Shown here one piece after another: positions 54,649 through 64,000 of a DNA stretch of 64,000 bases. Source of the DNA: Caenibius sp. WL (GTDB lineage: Bacteria; Pseudomonadota; Alphaproteobacteria; Sphingomonadales; Sphingomonadaceae); NCBI RefSeq assembly GCF_019803445.1, contig NZ_CP081844.1:2120501-2184500 (forward strand), in the 5' to 3' direction. Numbering within the stretch: the stretch's first letter is position 1; every line of letters starts with the position of its first letter. The notes beneath the pieces were generated by a model. The model did no database searches and was not told the origin of the DNA. It was given only the letters and a program-made list of their open reading frames with translations. Made by a program: the position numbers and the translations under genes.

Positions 54649-55695
54649 CTATGTCCGTTCGAAACGTTGGCCCAAAATCGTCAACAATTCGTATTGCGAG
54701 AGTCCGGTCAATTGCGCAGCCTCCGGCAAGGCATAGGGGACACCGATCCAGTCCCCATCCTTCAGATGCGGCGCTGCCGCGAGATCGACGGCGACCATAT
54801 CCATCGACACACGGCCCAGCAGAGGCAGCTTGGCGCCATCGCTGCTCAGAGCGCCCTTCCCGCCCCAGGCGCGCAGGAAACCGTCGGCATAGCCCAGAGA
54901 GACTATCCCGGCCCGCATCGGACGGTCGACAGTGAATGTCGCGTTGTAGCCCACGGTTTCGCCCGGGGCGAGATCGCGGCACTGGATGATCGCAGCCTCG
55001 ATCACGGCGACGGGGCGAATCTCGCCCGCCAGTTCGGGCCGAGGGATGCCGCCATAGAGCGAAAGGCCCGGTCGGGTGACGTCGAACAGATAATCCTTGC
55101 CCAGCGCGATGCCGGCGCTGTTGGCCAGACTGCGGCTGCGGGCCGGAAGCGCGGCGCAGGCGTGGCCGAAGCGCGCCAGTTGCGCCGCGTTGAGCGGGCT
55201 CTCATCGTCCGCCGATGCGAGGTGCGAGAGCAGGATGTCGATATCGAGCCCGGCAATATCGGCATCCGTGAAATCGGCCGGGGAAATGCCGAGCCGGTTC
55301 ATTCCCGTGTCGACCATCAGATCGCACGGGCCATTGCCCGCTTCGCGCCACAGTTTCGCCTGAAACCGGCTGTTGATGACGGGTTTGACCCCGGTGGCCT
55401 GTGCGAAGGCGCAGTCATCGGCGGTAAGCGGCCCGTGCAGCACGGAAATCTGCTGCGGCGCGACATGCTTCAACAGCGCGGGAACCTCGCTCCAGTGGGC
55501 GATGAAGAAGTCGCGCGCGCCTGCATCGCGCAGCGTGGGAACCGCCAGGTCCACGCCCAAGCCATAGGCATTCGCCTTGACCGCCGCCCCGGCGCGCGCG
55601 CCGCCGGAGAGGCGATCCAGCGCGCGCCAGTTGTGGGACAGTGCGGAACGGTCGAGGCGAAGGCGAAGCGAGGAAGCCGGTTGTTTAGGGAGCAT
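54649..55695 (-). CDS. alr: Alanine racemase
   Basis: PLP enzyme making D-alanine for peptidoglycan. The PLP lysine is in AAVKANAYGLG (about residue 40), the catalytic tyrosine region is around PGETVGYNATF, and RPGLSLYGG and GRVSMDMVAVD are conserved blocks. 348 residues. Its start overlaps the end of the MFS gene by 11 bases. D-Ala supply links loosely to the carboxypeptidase gene at 30244. Confidence 0.95.
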   Translation of the reverse strand: MLPKQPASSLRLRLDRSALSHNWRALDRLSGGARAGAAVKANAYGLGVDLAVPTLRDAGARDFFIAHWSEVPALLKHVAPQQISVLHGPLTADDCAFAQATGVKPVINSRFQAKLWREAGNGPCDLMVDTGMNRLGISPADFTDADIAGLDIDILLSHLASADDESPLNAAQLARFGHACAALPARSRSLANSAGIALGKDYLFDVTRPGLSLYGGIPRPELAGEIRPVAVIEAAIIQCRDLAPGETVGYNATFTVDRPMRAGIVSLGYADGFLRAWGGKGALSSDGAKLPLLGRVSMDMVAVDLAAAPHLKDGDWIGVPYALPEAAQLTGLSQYELLTILGQRFERT

Positions 55696-57322
55696 CTTCT
55701 ATGAAATCTTGCGGTGGGCCTGAGGGGATACCCCATAGTCCGACCAGAAAGGAAATGAGAACGAAGCTCCACGTATACCACAGGCCCGCATAGGCATCAC
55801 CTGATTTGGCAACAATATAATTGGCGATCAGGGGCAGGAAGCCGCCGAAGTAGCCCGCCCCGATGTGGTAGGGGATCGACATCGAACTGTAACGGATTCT
55901 GGCGGGAAACAATTCCGCCAGCAGCGCGGCCGCCGAACCGAAAGTCAGCGCCGAAAGAACCCCCAGCACCAGAAGGATTGCGATGATCCCGACAATGTTC
56001 ACAAAAGGCGGGAATTGCACGGAAAAATCGAAGCCATAGGCGGACAGGGCCTGTTCGATTCCGGCCTTGCGTGCGGCATTGTCGCCCATCCAGTGGGGGG
56101 CGATCGGAATGTCCTCACCTCCGACCGTGAGGCGGAGAGTGTCCGCCTTCACAACCGTATAGGGGATACCGCTGGCGGCCAGCGTTTCCAGCATACGCCC
56201 GCAGGGTGAGGGTTTGCTGCCCACGATTTCACCGAACGGATCGGTCGTGCAATGCGGCCCTTCGATCTGGACCGGATTGTCCTTGGCCGTGGCGGCAAGG
56301 CCGGGATTGGCGAGGTGGCCCATGCCCCAGAACAGCGGAAACAGAAGGAACAGCGTGATGAAATTGCCGATGACCATCGGCTTCTTACGCCCGACCCGGT
56401 CGGACCATTTGCCGACCACCAGATAGAAGGACATCGTGATCAGCCCGGCCGCCAGCAAGATCAGTTCGACCGTCAGCCCATCCACCCGCATCGGCCCGCG
56501 CAGGAACGACATGCTGGTGAACACGCTGGTGTACCAGATCGTCGTCAGCCCGGCGGTCACCCCGAACAGGGCGACGAAAATGCGCTTCTTGTTGCCGGGA
56601 TAGGTGAAACTTTCGACGAACGGATTCTTCGCGGTTTTGCCCGCCGCCTTCATGGCCCGGAAAACCGGGCTTTCCGACAGTTTGAAGCGCATCCACAGCG
56701 AAATCGCCAACAGCAGCAGCGACAGCAGGAAAGGAACGCGCCAGCCCCATGCGGCAAAGGCGTCCTCCGGTATCAGCATCCGGCACGCCACCACCACCGC
56801 GATGCTGAGCACGAAGCCGCCGACGACGCTGGCCTGAATGAAGCTGGTGTAGAAACCGCGCCGGTTGAGCGGCGCATGCTCCGCCACATAAGTCGTTGCT
56901 CCGCCATATTCACCGCCCAGCGCGAGCCCCTGGAGGATGCGCAGGAAAATGACGATCAGCGGCGCGGCAAGGCCGATGGTCTGGACGCTCGGCACCAGAC
57001 CGACCCCGGCCGTGGCGATCCCCATCAGAGTGACCGTGACAAGGAAGGTGTATTTGCGGCCGAGCTTGTCGCCCAGATAGCCGAACAGGATCGCCCCGAT
57101 CGGGCGGAATCCGAAACCGATTGCGAAGGTGGCCCAGGTCAGCAGAACCGAAAGCGTTTCATTGCCTGCGGGAAAAAACGCTTTGGAAATGACGGCATAA
57201 AGCGTGCCGTAGATGAAAAAGTCATACCATTCGAACACCGTACCGGCGGATGATGCGGCAATGACGAGGCGTACGTCGGATGCCTTACCCTGCTGTTCGG
57301 CAGGCAATGCTGTGCTGGCCAT
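55685..57322 (-). CDS. MFS transporter, metabolite:H+ symporter (MHS) family
   Basis: 545 residues, 12 predicted membrane helices. The N-terminal EWYDFFIYGTLYA and the loop GYLGDKLGRKYTFL (MFS motif A), with RILQGLALGGEYGGA, are hallmarks of the MHS family (citrate, ketoglutarate, proline/betaine carriers). A loop of about 100 residues between helices 8 and 10 (from NPVQIEGPHCTTDP to GIEQALSAYGF, two cysteines) is longer than usual and probably periplasmic. Substrate cannot be read from sequence. Confidence 0.9.
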   Translation of the reverse strand: MASTALPAEQQGKASDVRLVIAASSAGTVFEWYDFFIYGTLYAVISKAFFPAGNETLSVLLTWATFAIGFGFRPIGAILFGYLGDKLGRKYTFLVTVTLMGIATAGVGLVPSVQTIGLAAPLIVIFLRILQGLALGGEYGGATTYVAEHAPLNRRGFYTSFIQASVVGGFVLSIAVVVACRMLIPEDAFAAWGWRVPFLLSLLLLAISLWMRFKLSESPVFRAMKAAGKTAKNPFVESFTYPGNKKRIFVALFGVTAGLTTIWYTSVFTSMSFLRGPMRVDGLTVELILLAAGLITMSFYLVVGKWSDRVGRKKPMVIGNFITLFLLFPLFWGMGHLANPGLAATAKDNPVQIEGPHCTTDPFGEIVGSKPSPCGRMLETLAASGIPYTVVKADTLRLTVGGEDIPIAPHWMGDNAARKAGIEQALSAYGFDFSVQFPPFVNIVGIIAILLVLGVLSALTFGSAAALLAELFPARIRYSSMSIPYHIGAGYFGGFLPLIANYIVAKSGDAYAGLWYTWSFVLISFLVGLWGIPSGPPQDFIEDAP

Positions 57323-57356
57323 TTCTTATGATCTCTCCCCCGCGGAAGATCGTGAT

Positions 57357-57791
57357 CTAGCGGTGGGAATCGCAGTTGGAAAGCGCTTGTGCCGCGGCAC
57401 GCCATGGCAGCAGCATGGCACCATGGCGCGCGGGAAACGCGTGCGCGGGTGCGATGGCCGCGATGCCCGGCCAGCCGGGCAATGCCGTCTGCCCGTCCAG
57501 CCATTGTTCGATAGCATCGCCGGCAACCAGAAGCGCGGCCCGATCCTGCCCGATGGCGGCATCGGCGAAAATCGCCGCCGCTGCCTGCCCCACGGCGCAG
57601 GCGTGGACCCGCATGCCGATGCGGGCAATCCGCCCCTGCGGATCGAGCGCAAGGCCCAGATTTAGAGTGCTGCCGCAACTGGGGGAGCGGGCCGACCCCT
57701 GCCATTTCAGCGTGTCGTCGAACGGATAATCGGCAAGGCGGACTGCAAGGCCCAGCAATTCGGGGGTGTATAGCCGGGTGACGCCGTTCAT
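57357..57791 (-). CDS. NifU/IscU-like Fe-S scaffold-related protein, third cysteine missing
   Basis: 144 residues of the IscU/NifU N-terminal fold. Two of three scaffold cysteines are present, in ARSPSCGSTLNL and VHACAVGQAAAAIF. Where IscU has the last His-Cys pair before LPW, this protein reads ARHGAMLLPW: the His remains, the Cys does not. It may bind metal or a cluster transiently or have another role. The stop-start overlap with cvpA (ATGA) suggests co-expression. Confidence 0.82.
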   Translation of the reverse strand: MNGVTRLYTPELLGLAVRLADYPFDDTLKWQGSARSPSCGSTLNLGLALDPQGRIARIGMRVHACAVGQAAAAIFADAAIGQDRAALLVAGDAIEQWLDGQTALPGWPGIAAIAPAHAFPARHGAMLLPWRAAAQALSNCDSHR

Positions 57792-58321
57792 CGCGATGGG
57801 GATTCGGATTGCGCTTCCTGCAATTCCATCGCCAGACGCCGTTCCTTGATCAAGGCCACCAGTTCATCCGATGCGGTGTCGATAAACGGATAGACCCGCG
57901 CCGTGGTGATCCACGTCGGCCGCCCCGACGGTCCCCATACCGTGTCATAGCCGAGAACGAGAAGCGAGAAGGCCAGCACGGCAATGATCAGGCCCTTGAG
58001 GATGCCGAAGCCGAAGCCCAGCACCCGGTCGATCGGCCCCAGCAGCGATGCCCGCGACACGCCGCCCATCCACTTCGCCACCATTTTTATGGCCGCGTAA
58101 GGGACGATCAGCAGAATCGCGAAAGCCACAACGGACGCCGTGACCGGGTTATCCATGTAGCCCGTGAGCACGGCGGTGGCCGGTGTGTGGAACATATGGA
58201 TGACGATCAGCGTCACCACCCATGCCGCCAGCGACAGCACTTCGTGCACGAAGCCGCGCAGAAAGCCCCCAACGGCGCCCACGCCGATCAGAAGCAGCAC
58301 AATGAGATCGAAGCCTGTCAT
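57788..58321 (-). CDS. cvpA: CvpA-family membrane protein
   Basis: 177 residues with four membrane helices: about 5-22, 28-46, 62-80 and 103-124. The DLIVLLLIGVGAVGGFLRG start and the central Gly-rich LLGPIDRVLGFGFGILKG segment are typical of CvpA, an inner-membrane protein first tied to colicin V production and more widely to envelope stress. It lies 18 bp after radA and overlaps the Fe-S scaffold-like gene. Confidence 0.92.
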   Translation of the reverse strand: MTGFDLIVLLLIGVGAVGGFLRGFVHEVLSLAAWVVTLIVIHMFHTPATAVLTGYMDNPVTASVVAFAILLIVPYAAIKMVAKWMGGVSRASLLGPIDRVLGFGFGILKGLIIAVLAFSLLVLGYDTVWGPSGRPTWITTARVYPFIDTASDELVALIKERRLAMELQEAQSESPSR

Positions 58322-58339
58322 CGCGGCGATGCCTTAGAT

Positions 58340-59701
58340 TTAGCGCACGATCCGGTCAACGAGCTTCGCCAGAGAGGGCATATCGTCAAACCGGATACCG
58401 GTGATCTTTTCCGCTGCCCCGCTCGGGCCGTGGCCGCGGTCGAACCCCAGCTTCAAAGCTTCGCGCAAACGGATACCGGGGTGGGCAACCGGGCGAATCT
58501 CCCCGGCCAGGGAGACTTCCCCGAACCAGATCGAACCGGCGGGAAGCGGCCGGTCGGACAAGGCCGATACAAGCGCGGCGGCCACCGCCAGATCGGCCGC
58601 CGGGTCTGCGAGGCGATAACCGCCCGCCACGTTGAGATAGACTTCCGCGCTCGAAAAATTGAGCCCGCAGCGCGATTCCAGCACGGCCAGCAGCATCGCC
58701 AGCCTGCCGCTGTCCCATCCCACCACCGCACGCCGGGGGGTGGCCCCGCTTTGCAGGCGCACGATCAGCGCCTGGATTTCCACCAGCACGGGGCGGGTGC
58801 CTTCGAGAGCGGGAAACACCGCGCTGCCTGCCAGGGGATCGTCCCGGCCCGACAGGAACAGCATCGAGGGATTGGCCACTTCCTCCAGCCCTTCCCCCGC
58901 CATGGAGAAAACCCCGATTTCGTCCACCGCGCCGAAGCGGTTCTTGAGACTGCGCAGGATGCGGTACTGATGGCTGCGTTCGCCTTCGAAGCTCATCACC
59001 ACGTCGACCATGTGTTCCAGCACGCGGGGGCCCGCAATCGCGCCATCCTTGGTCACATGGCCGACCAGCACCAGCGCAGCGCCGCTTTCCTTGGCATAGC
59101 GGATCAGTTCGAACGCGCAGCCGCGCACCTGGCTGACCGTGCCCGGCGCCCCTTCGATGGTGTCGGAATGCATCGTCTGGATGGAGTCGATGACCAGCAG
59201 TGAAGGCGGGGCCATGGTGTTGAGCGTGGTCAGGATATCGCGCACCGAGGTGGCGGCGGCCAGCCTGATCGGCGCGTCAGCCAGCCCTAGGCGGCTGGCG
59301 CGCAGCCGGACCTGCCCTGCCGCTTCCTCCCCGCTGACATAGACGACATCGCCCCCTGCCCGCGCGATTTTCCCCGCCGCCTGCAACAGCAGCGTCGATT
59401 TGCCGATTCCCGGATCGCCGCCCATCAGGATGGCGGAGCCCGGCACCAGCCCCCCGCCTAGCGCGCGGTCGAATTCGGCCAGCCCCGTGGCGCGCCGTTC
59501 CAGCGCTTTGCCCGGGGTATCCAGCGGTTCGAAGGCAATCGTCCGCCCGCCGGAAGACAGATCGTGCTTCTGGGAGAAGACCGTGGCGGGCGCTTCTTCC
59601 GCAAGCGTGTTCCATTCCCCGCAATCGGCGCATTGCCCCTGCCAGCGGGGGGAGACGCTGCCACAGGCCTGGCAGACATAACGGCGTTTGGTTTTGGCCA
59701 T
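58340..59701 (-). CDS. radA: DNA repair protein RadA
   Basis: 453 residues from ATG 59701 (MAKTKRRYVC); the longer frame is not conserved. N-terminal zinc finger CQACGSVSPRWQGQCADCGEW, RecA-like ATPase with Walker A GGDPGIGKSTLLLQ, the RadA-specific LKNRFGAVDEIG motif, and a Lon-like C-terminal domain (AAALVSALSDRPLP ... FGEVSLAGEIR). RadA is a branch-migration helicase in recombination. It is divergent from the patatin gene across 70 bp. Confidence 0.96.
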   Translation of the reverse strand: MAKTKRRYVCQACGSVSPRWQGQCADCGEWNTLAEEAPATVFSQKHDLSSGGRTIAFEPLDTPGKALERRATGLAEFDRALGGGLVPGSAILMGGDPGIGKSTLLLQAAGKIARAGGDVVYVSGEEAAGQVRLRASRLGLADAPIRLAAATSVRDILTTLNTMAPPSLLVIDSIQTMHSDTIEGAPGTVSQVRGCAFELIRYAKESGAALVLVGHVTKDGAIAGPRVLEHMVDVVMSFEGERSHQYRILRSLKNRFGAVDEIGVFSMAGEGLEEVANPSMLFLSGRDDPLAGSAVFPALEGTRPVLVEIQALIVRLQSGATPRRAVVGWDSGRLAMLLAVLESRCGLNFSSAEVYLNVAGGYRLADPAADLAVAAALVSALSDRPLPAGSIWFGEVSLAGEIRPVAHPGIRLREALKLGFDRGHGPSGAAEKITGIRFDDMPSLAKLVDRIVR

Positions 59702-59771
59702 GACGTTGCGATAATGGGAACATAAAAGGAACGCAATTGCTTTCCCGCGATTGAGTCCCCACAACAGGGCC

Positions 59772-62087
59772 ATGCGGCAAAAGGAACTTCGCATTGCCCT
59801 GGTATGCTATGGCGGCGTCAGCCTCGCGGTGTACATGCATGGTGTTACCAAGGAAGTGTGGAAGCTGGCCCGCGCCAGCCGCGCTTCGCACGCCGGCCTG
59901 CGGTGCCTCAGTGGCAGCGAAAGCGTCTATTGCGATCTCCTGAGAGCTATCGAAAGCCATCAGGAACTGGAACTGCGTGTTCTTCCCGATATCCTGACCG
60001 GCGCCAGCGCGGGCGGGATCAACGCGGTGTTCCTCGCCGAAGCGATCCATTCGGGTTACTCGCTCGAACCGCTGACCGATCTGTGGCTCGACATGGCCGA
60101 TGTCGACATGCTGCTCGATCCGGAAGCCCGGCCCTGGTCGCGTATCACCAAGCAATGGGCCTGGCCTCTGGTGCAGTATTTGCTGACCCGGCCTGGCAAC
60201 GCCGTCTCCGAAAGCGTCGCTCCTGAAACGCGGGAGGAAGTGCGGGCCAAGCTGTCGCGCTTCATCCGCAGCCGGTGGTTTGAACCGCCATTTTCCGGCA
60301 TCGGGTTCTCCCGCCTGTTGTGCAAGGCGTTGATGGCGATGCACAGCGTGCCAGCGGACGATCCGCTGTTGCCCCCTGGCCACCCGATCGATCTGTTCGT
60401 GACCGCCACCGATTTTCGCGGCTATCCCGCCTTGCTACGGCTCAACAGCCCGCCCGTCGCGGAAGAAAGCGAACACCGCCTGCCGATCGGCTTCCATGGC
60501 CGGGTTCCGGCACAGGGCGGCACGGGCCTTGCCGATCCGCTGGAACTGATTTTCGCCGCGCGATCCACCGCCAGTTTTCCCGGCGCGTTTCCGCCGCTGC
60601 AACTGGCGGAAATCGACCAACTGGGGCGGGAACGGGGGCACGAATGGACCGGCCGAGCCGAATTCCTCCAACGGATCATGCCCGGGCATGTGCGGCGCGG
60701 GGACGCTGAACACGTTTCGTTGATCGACGGTTCGGTGCTGGTCAACGCGCCATTCGCCGAAGCCGCGGCGAGGCTTTCCACCCGGCCCGCCCAGCGCGAG
60801 GTGGACCGGCGTTTCGTCTATATCGATCCGCGCCCGGATCGTTGGGCGGAAGTCGATCTTGCACGCAATCGCCCGGTCGGGTTCTTTTCCGCGATATTCG
60901 GCGCTCTCTCGACCATTCCGCGCGAACAGCCGATCCGCGACAATCTCGAAGAACTGGAACAGCAATCCCGCGAGGCGGAGCGCCTGTATACCATCGTCCT
61001 CGCCCTGCGGCCGGAAGTCGAACAGGCGGTGGACGACCTGTTCGGCCATACCCTGTTTCTCGACAAGCCGACAGCCCGCCGGTTGCAGATGTGGCGCAAT
61101 AAGGCGCAGCAGGCCGCCGCCGAAAAGGCGGGCTTTGCCTATCATAGCTACGCCCAATTGAAATTCGCGGGGGTTATCGATCATATCGCGCGGACGATCT
61201 ACGAAGCGGTGCCCGATCTGGGCCTTCCCGGCCCCAACCCCATTCGGCAACGGCTGAAAGCGGAACTCACGGCGCGGGGGTTGCAGCGGCTTTCCGATCC
61301 CAAAGGCGGAGCAAGCAGCGATGCCATCGCCTTCCTGCGCAGGCATGACATCGCCTTTCGCATCCGCCGCCTGCGCCTTCTGGCCCGCCGCCTGTCGGTG
61401 GAATGGGAAGGCGACGACGATATCGCCGCACCGGACCGGGAACGCGCAAAGAAACTGGTTTACGATTCGCTCGCGCTCTATTTCGAGCGGGAATCGATCG
61501 ATTGGCTCGGGGCGCAGTTCGTCGCCGATGCCCGGAATGTGATGGACGACCCCGGCGAGGCGATCGATGCCTTGCAACGGCTGCGCGATCTGCCCGGTGT
61601 GGATCGCAAGGTGGAAGCCATGTTCATCGAAGCGCTGTCCGAGATGCCCAAGCCTTTGCGGCGCAAGGTCCTGCTGACCTATTTGGGTTTTCCCTTTTTC
61701 GATATCGCCACGCTGCCCCTGCTGCGCAACGAAGGGCTGACCGAGTTCGACCCGGTGAAAGTCGACCGCATTTCGCCCGAAGATGCCCGTTCGATCCGCG
61801 AAGGCGGTACGCATGCCACGCTGCGCGGGATCGAATTCTACAATTTCGGCGCCTTCTTCAGCCGGGCCTATCGTGAGAACGACTATCTGTGGGGGCGCCT
61901 GCACGGGGCCGAGCGGATGATCGACATCGTCGTGTCCACGCTGAACGAACCGATGCCCGCCGATGAGATCGTCCGGCACAAACGCGCGGCGTTCCTCGCC
62001 ATTCTTGCCGAGGAACAGAAGCGCCTTACCGCCGATCCCGGCCTGATCGCCCGGATTCGCGCGGAAATAATCGAACGGATGGAATAA
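59772..62087 (+). CDS. Large patatin-like phospholipase-family protein
   Basis: 771 residues from ATG 59772 (MRQKELRIALVCYGG). The oxyanion-hole glycines are in CYGGVSLAVYMHG, the nucleophile in LTGASAGGINAVF (GxSxG, about residue 80), and the catalytic Asp in SLIDGSVLVN (D-G). This makes it a likely acyl hydrolase. The following 400 residues are helical and match no domain I know except the DUF3376 type fused to patatins. No signal peptide is seen, so it probably acts at the inner face of the membrane. Substrate unknown. Confidence 0.85.
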   Translation: MRQKELRIALVCYGGVSLAVYMHGVTKEVWKLARASRASHAGLRCLSGSESVYCDLLRAIESHQELELRVLPDILTGASAGGINAVFLAEAIHSGYSLEPLTDLWLDMADVDMLLDPEARPWSRITKQWAWPLVQYLLTRPGNAVSESVAPETREEVRAKLSRFIRSRWFEPPFSGIGFSRLLCKALMAMHSVPADDPLLPPGHPIDLFVTATDFRGYPALLRLNSPPVAEESEHRLPIGFHGRVPAQGGTGLADPLELIFAARSTASFPGAFPPLQLAEIDQLGRERGHEWTGRAEFLQRIMPGHVRRGDAEHVSLIDGSVLVNAPFAEAAARLSTRPAQREVDRRFVYIDPRPDRWAEVDLARNRPVGFFSAIFGALSTIPREQPIRDNLEELEQQSREAERLYTIVLALRPEVEQAVDDLFGHTLFLDKPTARRLQMWRNKAQQAAAEKAGFAYHSYAQLKFAGVIDHIARTIYEAVPDLGLPGPNPIRQRLKAELTARGLQRLSDPKGGASSDAIAFLRRHDIAFRIRRLRLLARRLSVEWEGDDDIAAPDRERAKKLVYDSLALYFERESIDWLGAQFVADARNVMDDPGEAIDALQRLRDLPGVDRKVEAMFIEALSEMPKPLRRKVLLTYLGFPFFDIATLPLLRNEGLTEFDPVKVDRISPEDARSIREGGTHATLRGIEFYNFGAFFSRAYRENDYLWGRLHGAERMIDIVVSTLNEPMPADEIVRHKRAAFLAILAEEQKRLTADPGLIARIRAEIIERME

Positions 62088-62095
62088 GGGCGAGA

Positions 62096-62119
62096 CAGGC
62101 AGGAACAGTGCCCTGCCTG
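62096..62119. terminator. Hairpin between patatin gene and dnaJ
   Basis: CAGGCAGG (62096-62103) pairs with CCTGCCTG (62112-62119), loop of eight. It lies between two convergent stops. Without a T-run the terminator call is tentative. Confidence 0.45.
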
Positions 62120-62124
62120 CGCGC

Positions 62125-63261
62125 TTAGTCGGTCAGGTCGTTCCAGGCGTCCTTGATCCGCTCAAAAAAACCGCGGCTTTCGGGACATTCGTCGCCCGTT
62201 TCGGTTTCCTGGAATTCACGCAGCAGTTCCTTCTGCCGCGCGGTCAGCTTGGTCGGGGTTTCGACGATGACTTCGATCACCAGATCGCCGCGCCCCCGGC
62301 CCTGCAGCACAGGCATCCCCGCGCCTCGCTTGCGCAATTGCTTCGCCGACTGGATACCCGCCGGAATCTCGATGCAGATCGATTCCCCGTCGAGCCCAGG
62401 AATGGCGATTTCCCCGCCCAGCGCGGCGGTGGTGAAACTCACCGGCACGCGGGTGTACAGCGCTGTTCCTTCTCGCTGGAATACGCGGTGCGGGCGGACT
62501 TGCAAGAAAATGTAGAGATCGCCCGGGGGGGCGCCCATCGGCCCTGCCTCACCCTTGCCGGAGAGGCGGATACGCGTGCCGTTGTCGACACCGGGCGGGA
62601 TTGTCACGTCCAGCGTCTGCGGCTTGTCCACCCGGCCTTCTCCGCCGCAGGAACGGCAGGGGCTTTCGATGATTTCGCCGCGCCCATGGCAGTGCGGGCA
62701 AGTGCGTTCGACGACGAAGAAACCCTGACGCGTGGTGACTTTGCCATGACCGTGGCAGGTGCCGCATCCGCGCGAACCGGTGCCCGGCTTGGCGCCGGTT
62801 CCGTCGCAAGCTTCGCACTGGGTCGAGACTTCGACTTCGATCTGCGCTTCCTTGCCATGGAACGCTTCGTCGAGCGAGATTTCCATATCGTAGCGCAAGT
62901 CGGCGCCGCGGCGTGGGCGAGCCCTCCCGCCTCCGCCACCGAAAGCCGAACCGAAAATGGTTTCGAAGATATCGCCCAGATCGCTGAATTCACCGCCGCC
63001 GGGCCCATGGCCGCCTTGACCATAGCCGCCCTGCTGGAAAGCCGCATGGCCGAAACGGTCATAGGCCGCGCGCTTCTGCGGGTCCTTGAGGCAATCGTAT
63101 GCCTCGTTGATCGCCTTGAACTTCGCTTCGGATTGGTCACAACCCGGATTGCGATCCGGGTGATAGCGCATCGCCAGTTTGCGATAGGCCGATTTCAGCG
63201 TCTTGTCGTCCGCCGAACGCTCCACCTCAAGCAGTTCGTAATAGTTTACTTCGGTAGCCAT
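62125..63261 (-). CDS. dnaJ: Chaperone DnaJ
   Basis: 378 residues, the canonical layout: J domain with HPD in [10 protein letters not shown], Gly/Phe region ([17 protein letters not shown]), zinc region with four repeats [24 protein letters not shown] and CRSCGGEG, and the substrate-binding C-terminus. DnaJ stimulates DnaK ATPase activity. It lies 83 bp downstream of dnaK on the same strand, the standard dnaKJ operon. Confidence 0.97.
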   Translation of the reverse strand: MATEVNYYELLEVERSADDKTLKSAYRKLAMRYHPDRNPGCDQSEAKFKAINEAYDCLKDPQKRAAYDRFGHAAFQQGGYGQGGHGPGGGEFSDLGDIFETIFGSAFGGGGGRARPRRGADLRYDMEISLDEAFHGKEAQIEVEVSTQCEACDGTGAKPGTGSRGCGTCHGHGKVTTRQGFFVVERTCPHCHGRGEIIESPCRSCGGEGRVDKPQTLDVTIPPGVDNGTRIRLSGKGEAGPMGAPPGDLYIFLQVRPHRVFQREGTALYTRVPVSFTTAALGGEIAIPGLDGESICIEIPAGIQSAKQLRKRGAGMPVLQGRGRGDLVIEVIVETPTKLTARQKELLREFQETETGDECPESRGFFERIKDAWNDLTD

Positions 63262-63344
63262 TGCCCCGCCTCAAACGTCACCGCCGCCGATGCCCGCCAT
63301 AATCGGGGGCAGAGCGGCGGCGGATTCGATGTCCATCAGGCAAT

Positions 63345-64000
63345 TCAGCCCTTGTTGTCTTCGTCGACTTCCGAGAACTCGGCGTCAACCACGTCGTCCT
63401 GCGCGGCTGCGTTGTCGGCCCCATCAGCGGCGCCGCCAGCGGCCTGTTCCTTCTCGTAGATCGCCTGACCCATCTTCATGGCAAGCTGGGTCAGGTTCTG
63501 CGCCTTGGCGTTCATATCATCGACATTCCCGCTTTCGATCGCAGTCTTGGTTTCGGCGATGGCGGTTTCGATTTCGGACTTGAGGCCGGCATCGATCTTG
63601 TCGCCGTTTTCGGAAAGCTGCTTTTCCGTGGCATGCACAAGGCTGTCGGCATTGTTTCGGGCTTCCGCCGATTCACGCCGCTTCTTGTCTTCCTCGGCAA
63701 ACTTTTCGGCATCGCGAACCATCTGGTCGATGTCGCCTTCCGAAAGACCGCCGGAAGCCTGGATGCGGATCTGCTGTTCCTTGCCGGTGCCCTTGTCCTT
63801 GGCCGACACGTTGACGATGCCGTTGGCGTCGATATCGAACGTCACCTCGATCTGCGGCACACCGCGCGGCGCCGACGGAATGCCGACAAGATCGAACTGG
63901 CCGAGCAGTTTGTTGTCCGCCGCCATTTCGCGTTCGCCCTGGAACACGCGGATAGTCACGGCCTGCTGGTTGTCTTCCGCCGTCGAATAGACCTGCGATT
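63345..64000 (-). CDS. dnaK: Chaperone DnaK, C-terminal part (runs off right edge)
   Basis: The last 217 codons of DnaK; the ATPase domain is outside the window. Seen are the end of the substrate-binding beta domain ([34 protein letters not shown]), the alpha-helical lid ([19 protein letters not shown]) and the acidic C-terminal tail ending [12 protein letters not shown]. Forms an operon with dnaJ. A plus-strand open frame here is antisense only. Confidence 0.96.
   Translation of the reverse strand, partial: SQVYSTAEDNQQAVTIRVFQGEREMAADNKLLGQFDLVGIPSAPRGVPQIEVTFDIDANGIVNVSAKDKGTGKEQQIRIQASGGLSEGDIDQMVRDAEKFAEEDKKRRESAEARNNADSLVHATEKQLSENGDKIDAGLKSEIETAIAETKTAIESGNVDDMNAKAQNLTQLAMKMGQAIYEKEQAAGGAADGADNAAAQDDVVDAEFSEVDEDNKG

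Overview
This GC-rich window comes from an alphaproteobacterium, most likely of the order Sphingomonadales (a Novosphingobium/Sphingobium-like lineage). The grounds are the ispDF fusion, the dusB-ntrB-ntrC-ntrY-ntrX-hfq-hflX gene order, a PDH E1 beta subunit with its own lipoyl domain, a ratA-like gene directly after lipA, and a single hfq gene holding two Hfq domains. The genus is inferred from gene content only; no database was searched.

Region by region. 1-9.1 kb: start of an ABC1/UbiB gene, then ftsB-like, pdhA, pdhB, a squalene/phytoene-synthase-like gene and an EF-hand gene on the plus strand, facing trmFO and gyrA on the minus strand. 9.3-15.2 kb: secreted TPR-like protein, NYN-LOTUS protein, carbonic anhydrase, lipA-ratA, pncC, ispDF. 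15.3-24.6 kb: the nitrogen/redox regulatory operon dusB-ntrBC-ntrYX-hfq-hflX. 24.6-33.4 kb: a tightly overlapping minus-strand run, mazG, a small membrane protein, MBL hydrolase, tatD, metG, holB, tmk, D,D-carboxypeptidase, SPOR lipoprotein and MltB-type transglycosylase.

33.5-42.4 kb is the accessory highlight: an integrative element of about 8.8 kb inserted in the anticodon loop of a tRNA-Ser(UGA) gene. The 7-bp loop CTTGAAA is duplicated at both ends (33553-33559 and 42384-42390). The host tRNA is cut into a 5' half at 33521 and a 3' half at 42384, and the element carries a complete, different tRNA-Ser(UGA) at 33708-33797 that would restore the function. All its protein genes read leftward: tyrosine integrase, AlpA-type regulator, DUF3987 helicase/primase-like protein, an iteron-like origin candidate with seven copies of a 9-mer in head-to-head blocks, a coiled-coil protein, a DUF5681 protein, five very small overlapping genes, and a two-gene module whose second member has a HEPN-type R-x4-H motif. 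No capsid, tail, large terminase or conjugation gene is visible, so a phage-satellite-like or other replicating genomic island is the best reading. A short possible remnant of a second integrase follows the 3' tRNA half.

42.7-64 kb: lipoprotein, LuxR-type regulator, yqgE, UDP-glucose dehydrogenase, then lpdA and pdhC (the E3 and E2 partners of the PDH complex whose E1 lies 45 kb away), universal stress protein, rnr, proS, phaR, alr, an MFS transporter, an Fe-S scaffold-like protein, cvpA, radA, a large patatin-like lipase, dnaJ, and the 3' part of dnaK running off the right edge. Outside the element the genes are housekeeping and densely packed, with many 1- and 4-base start/stop overlaps.
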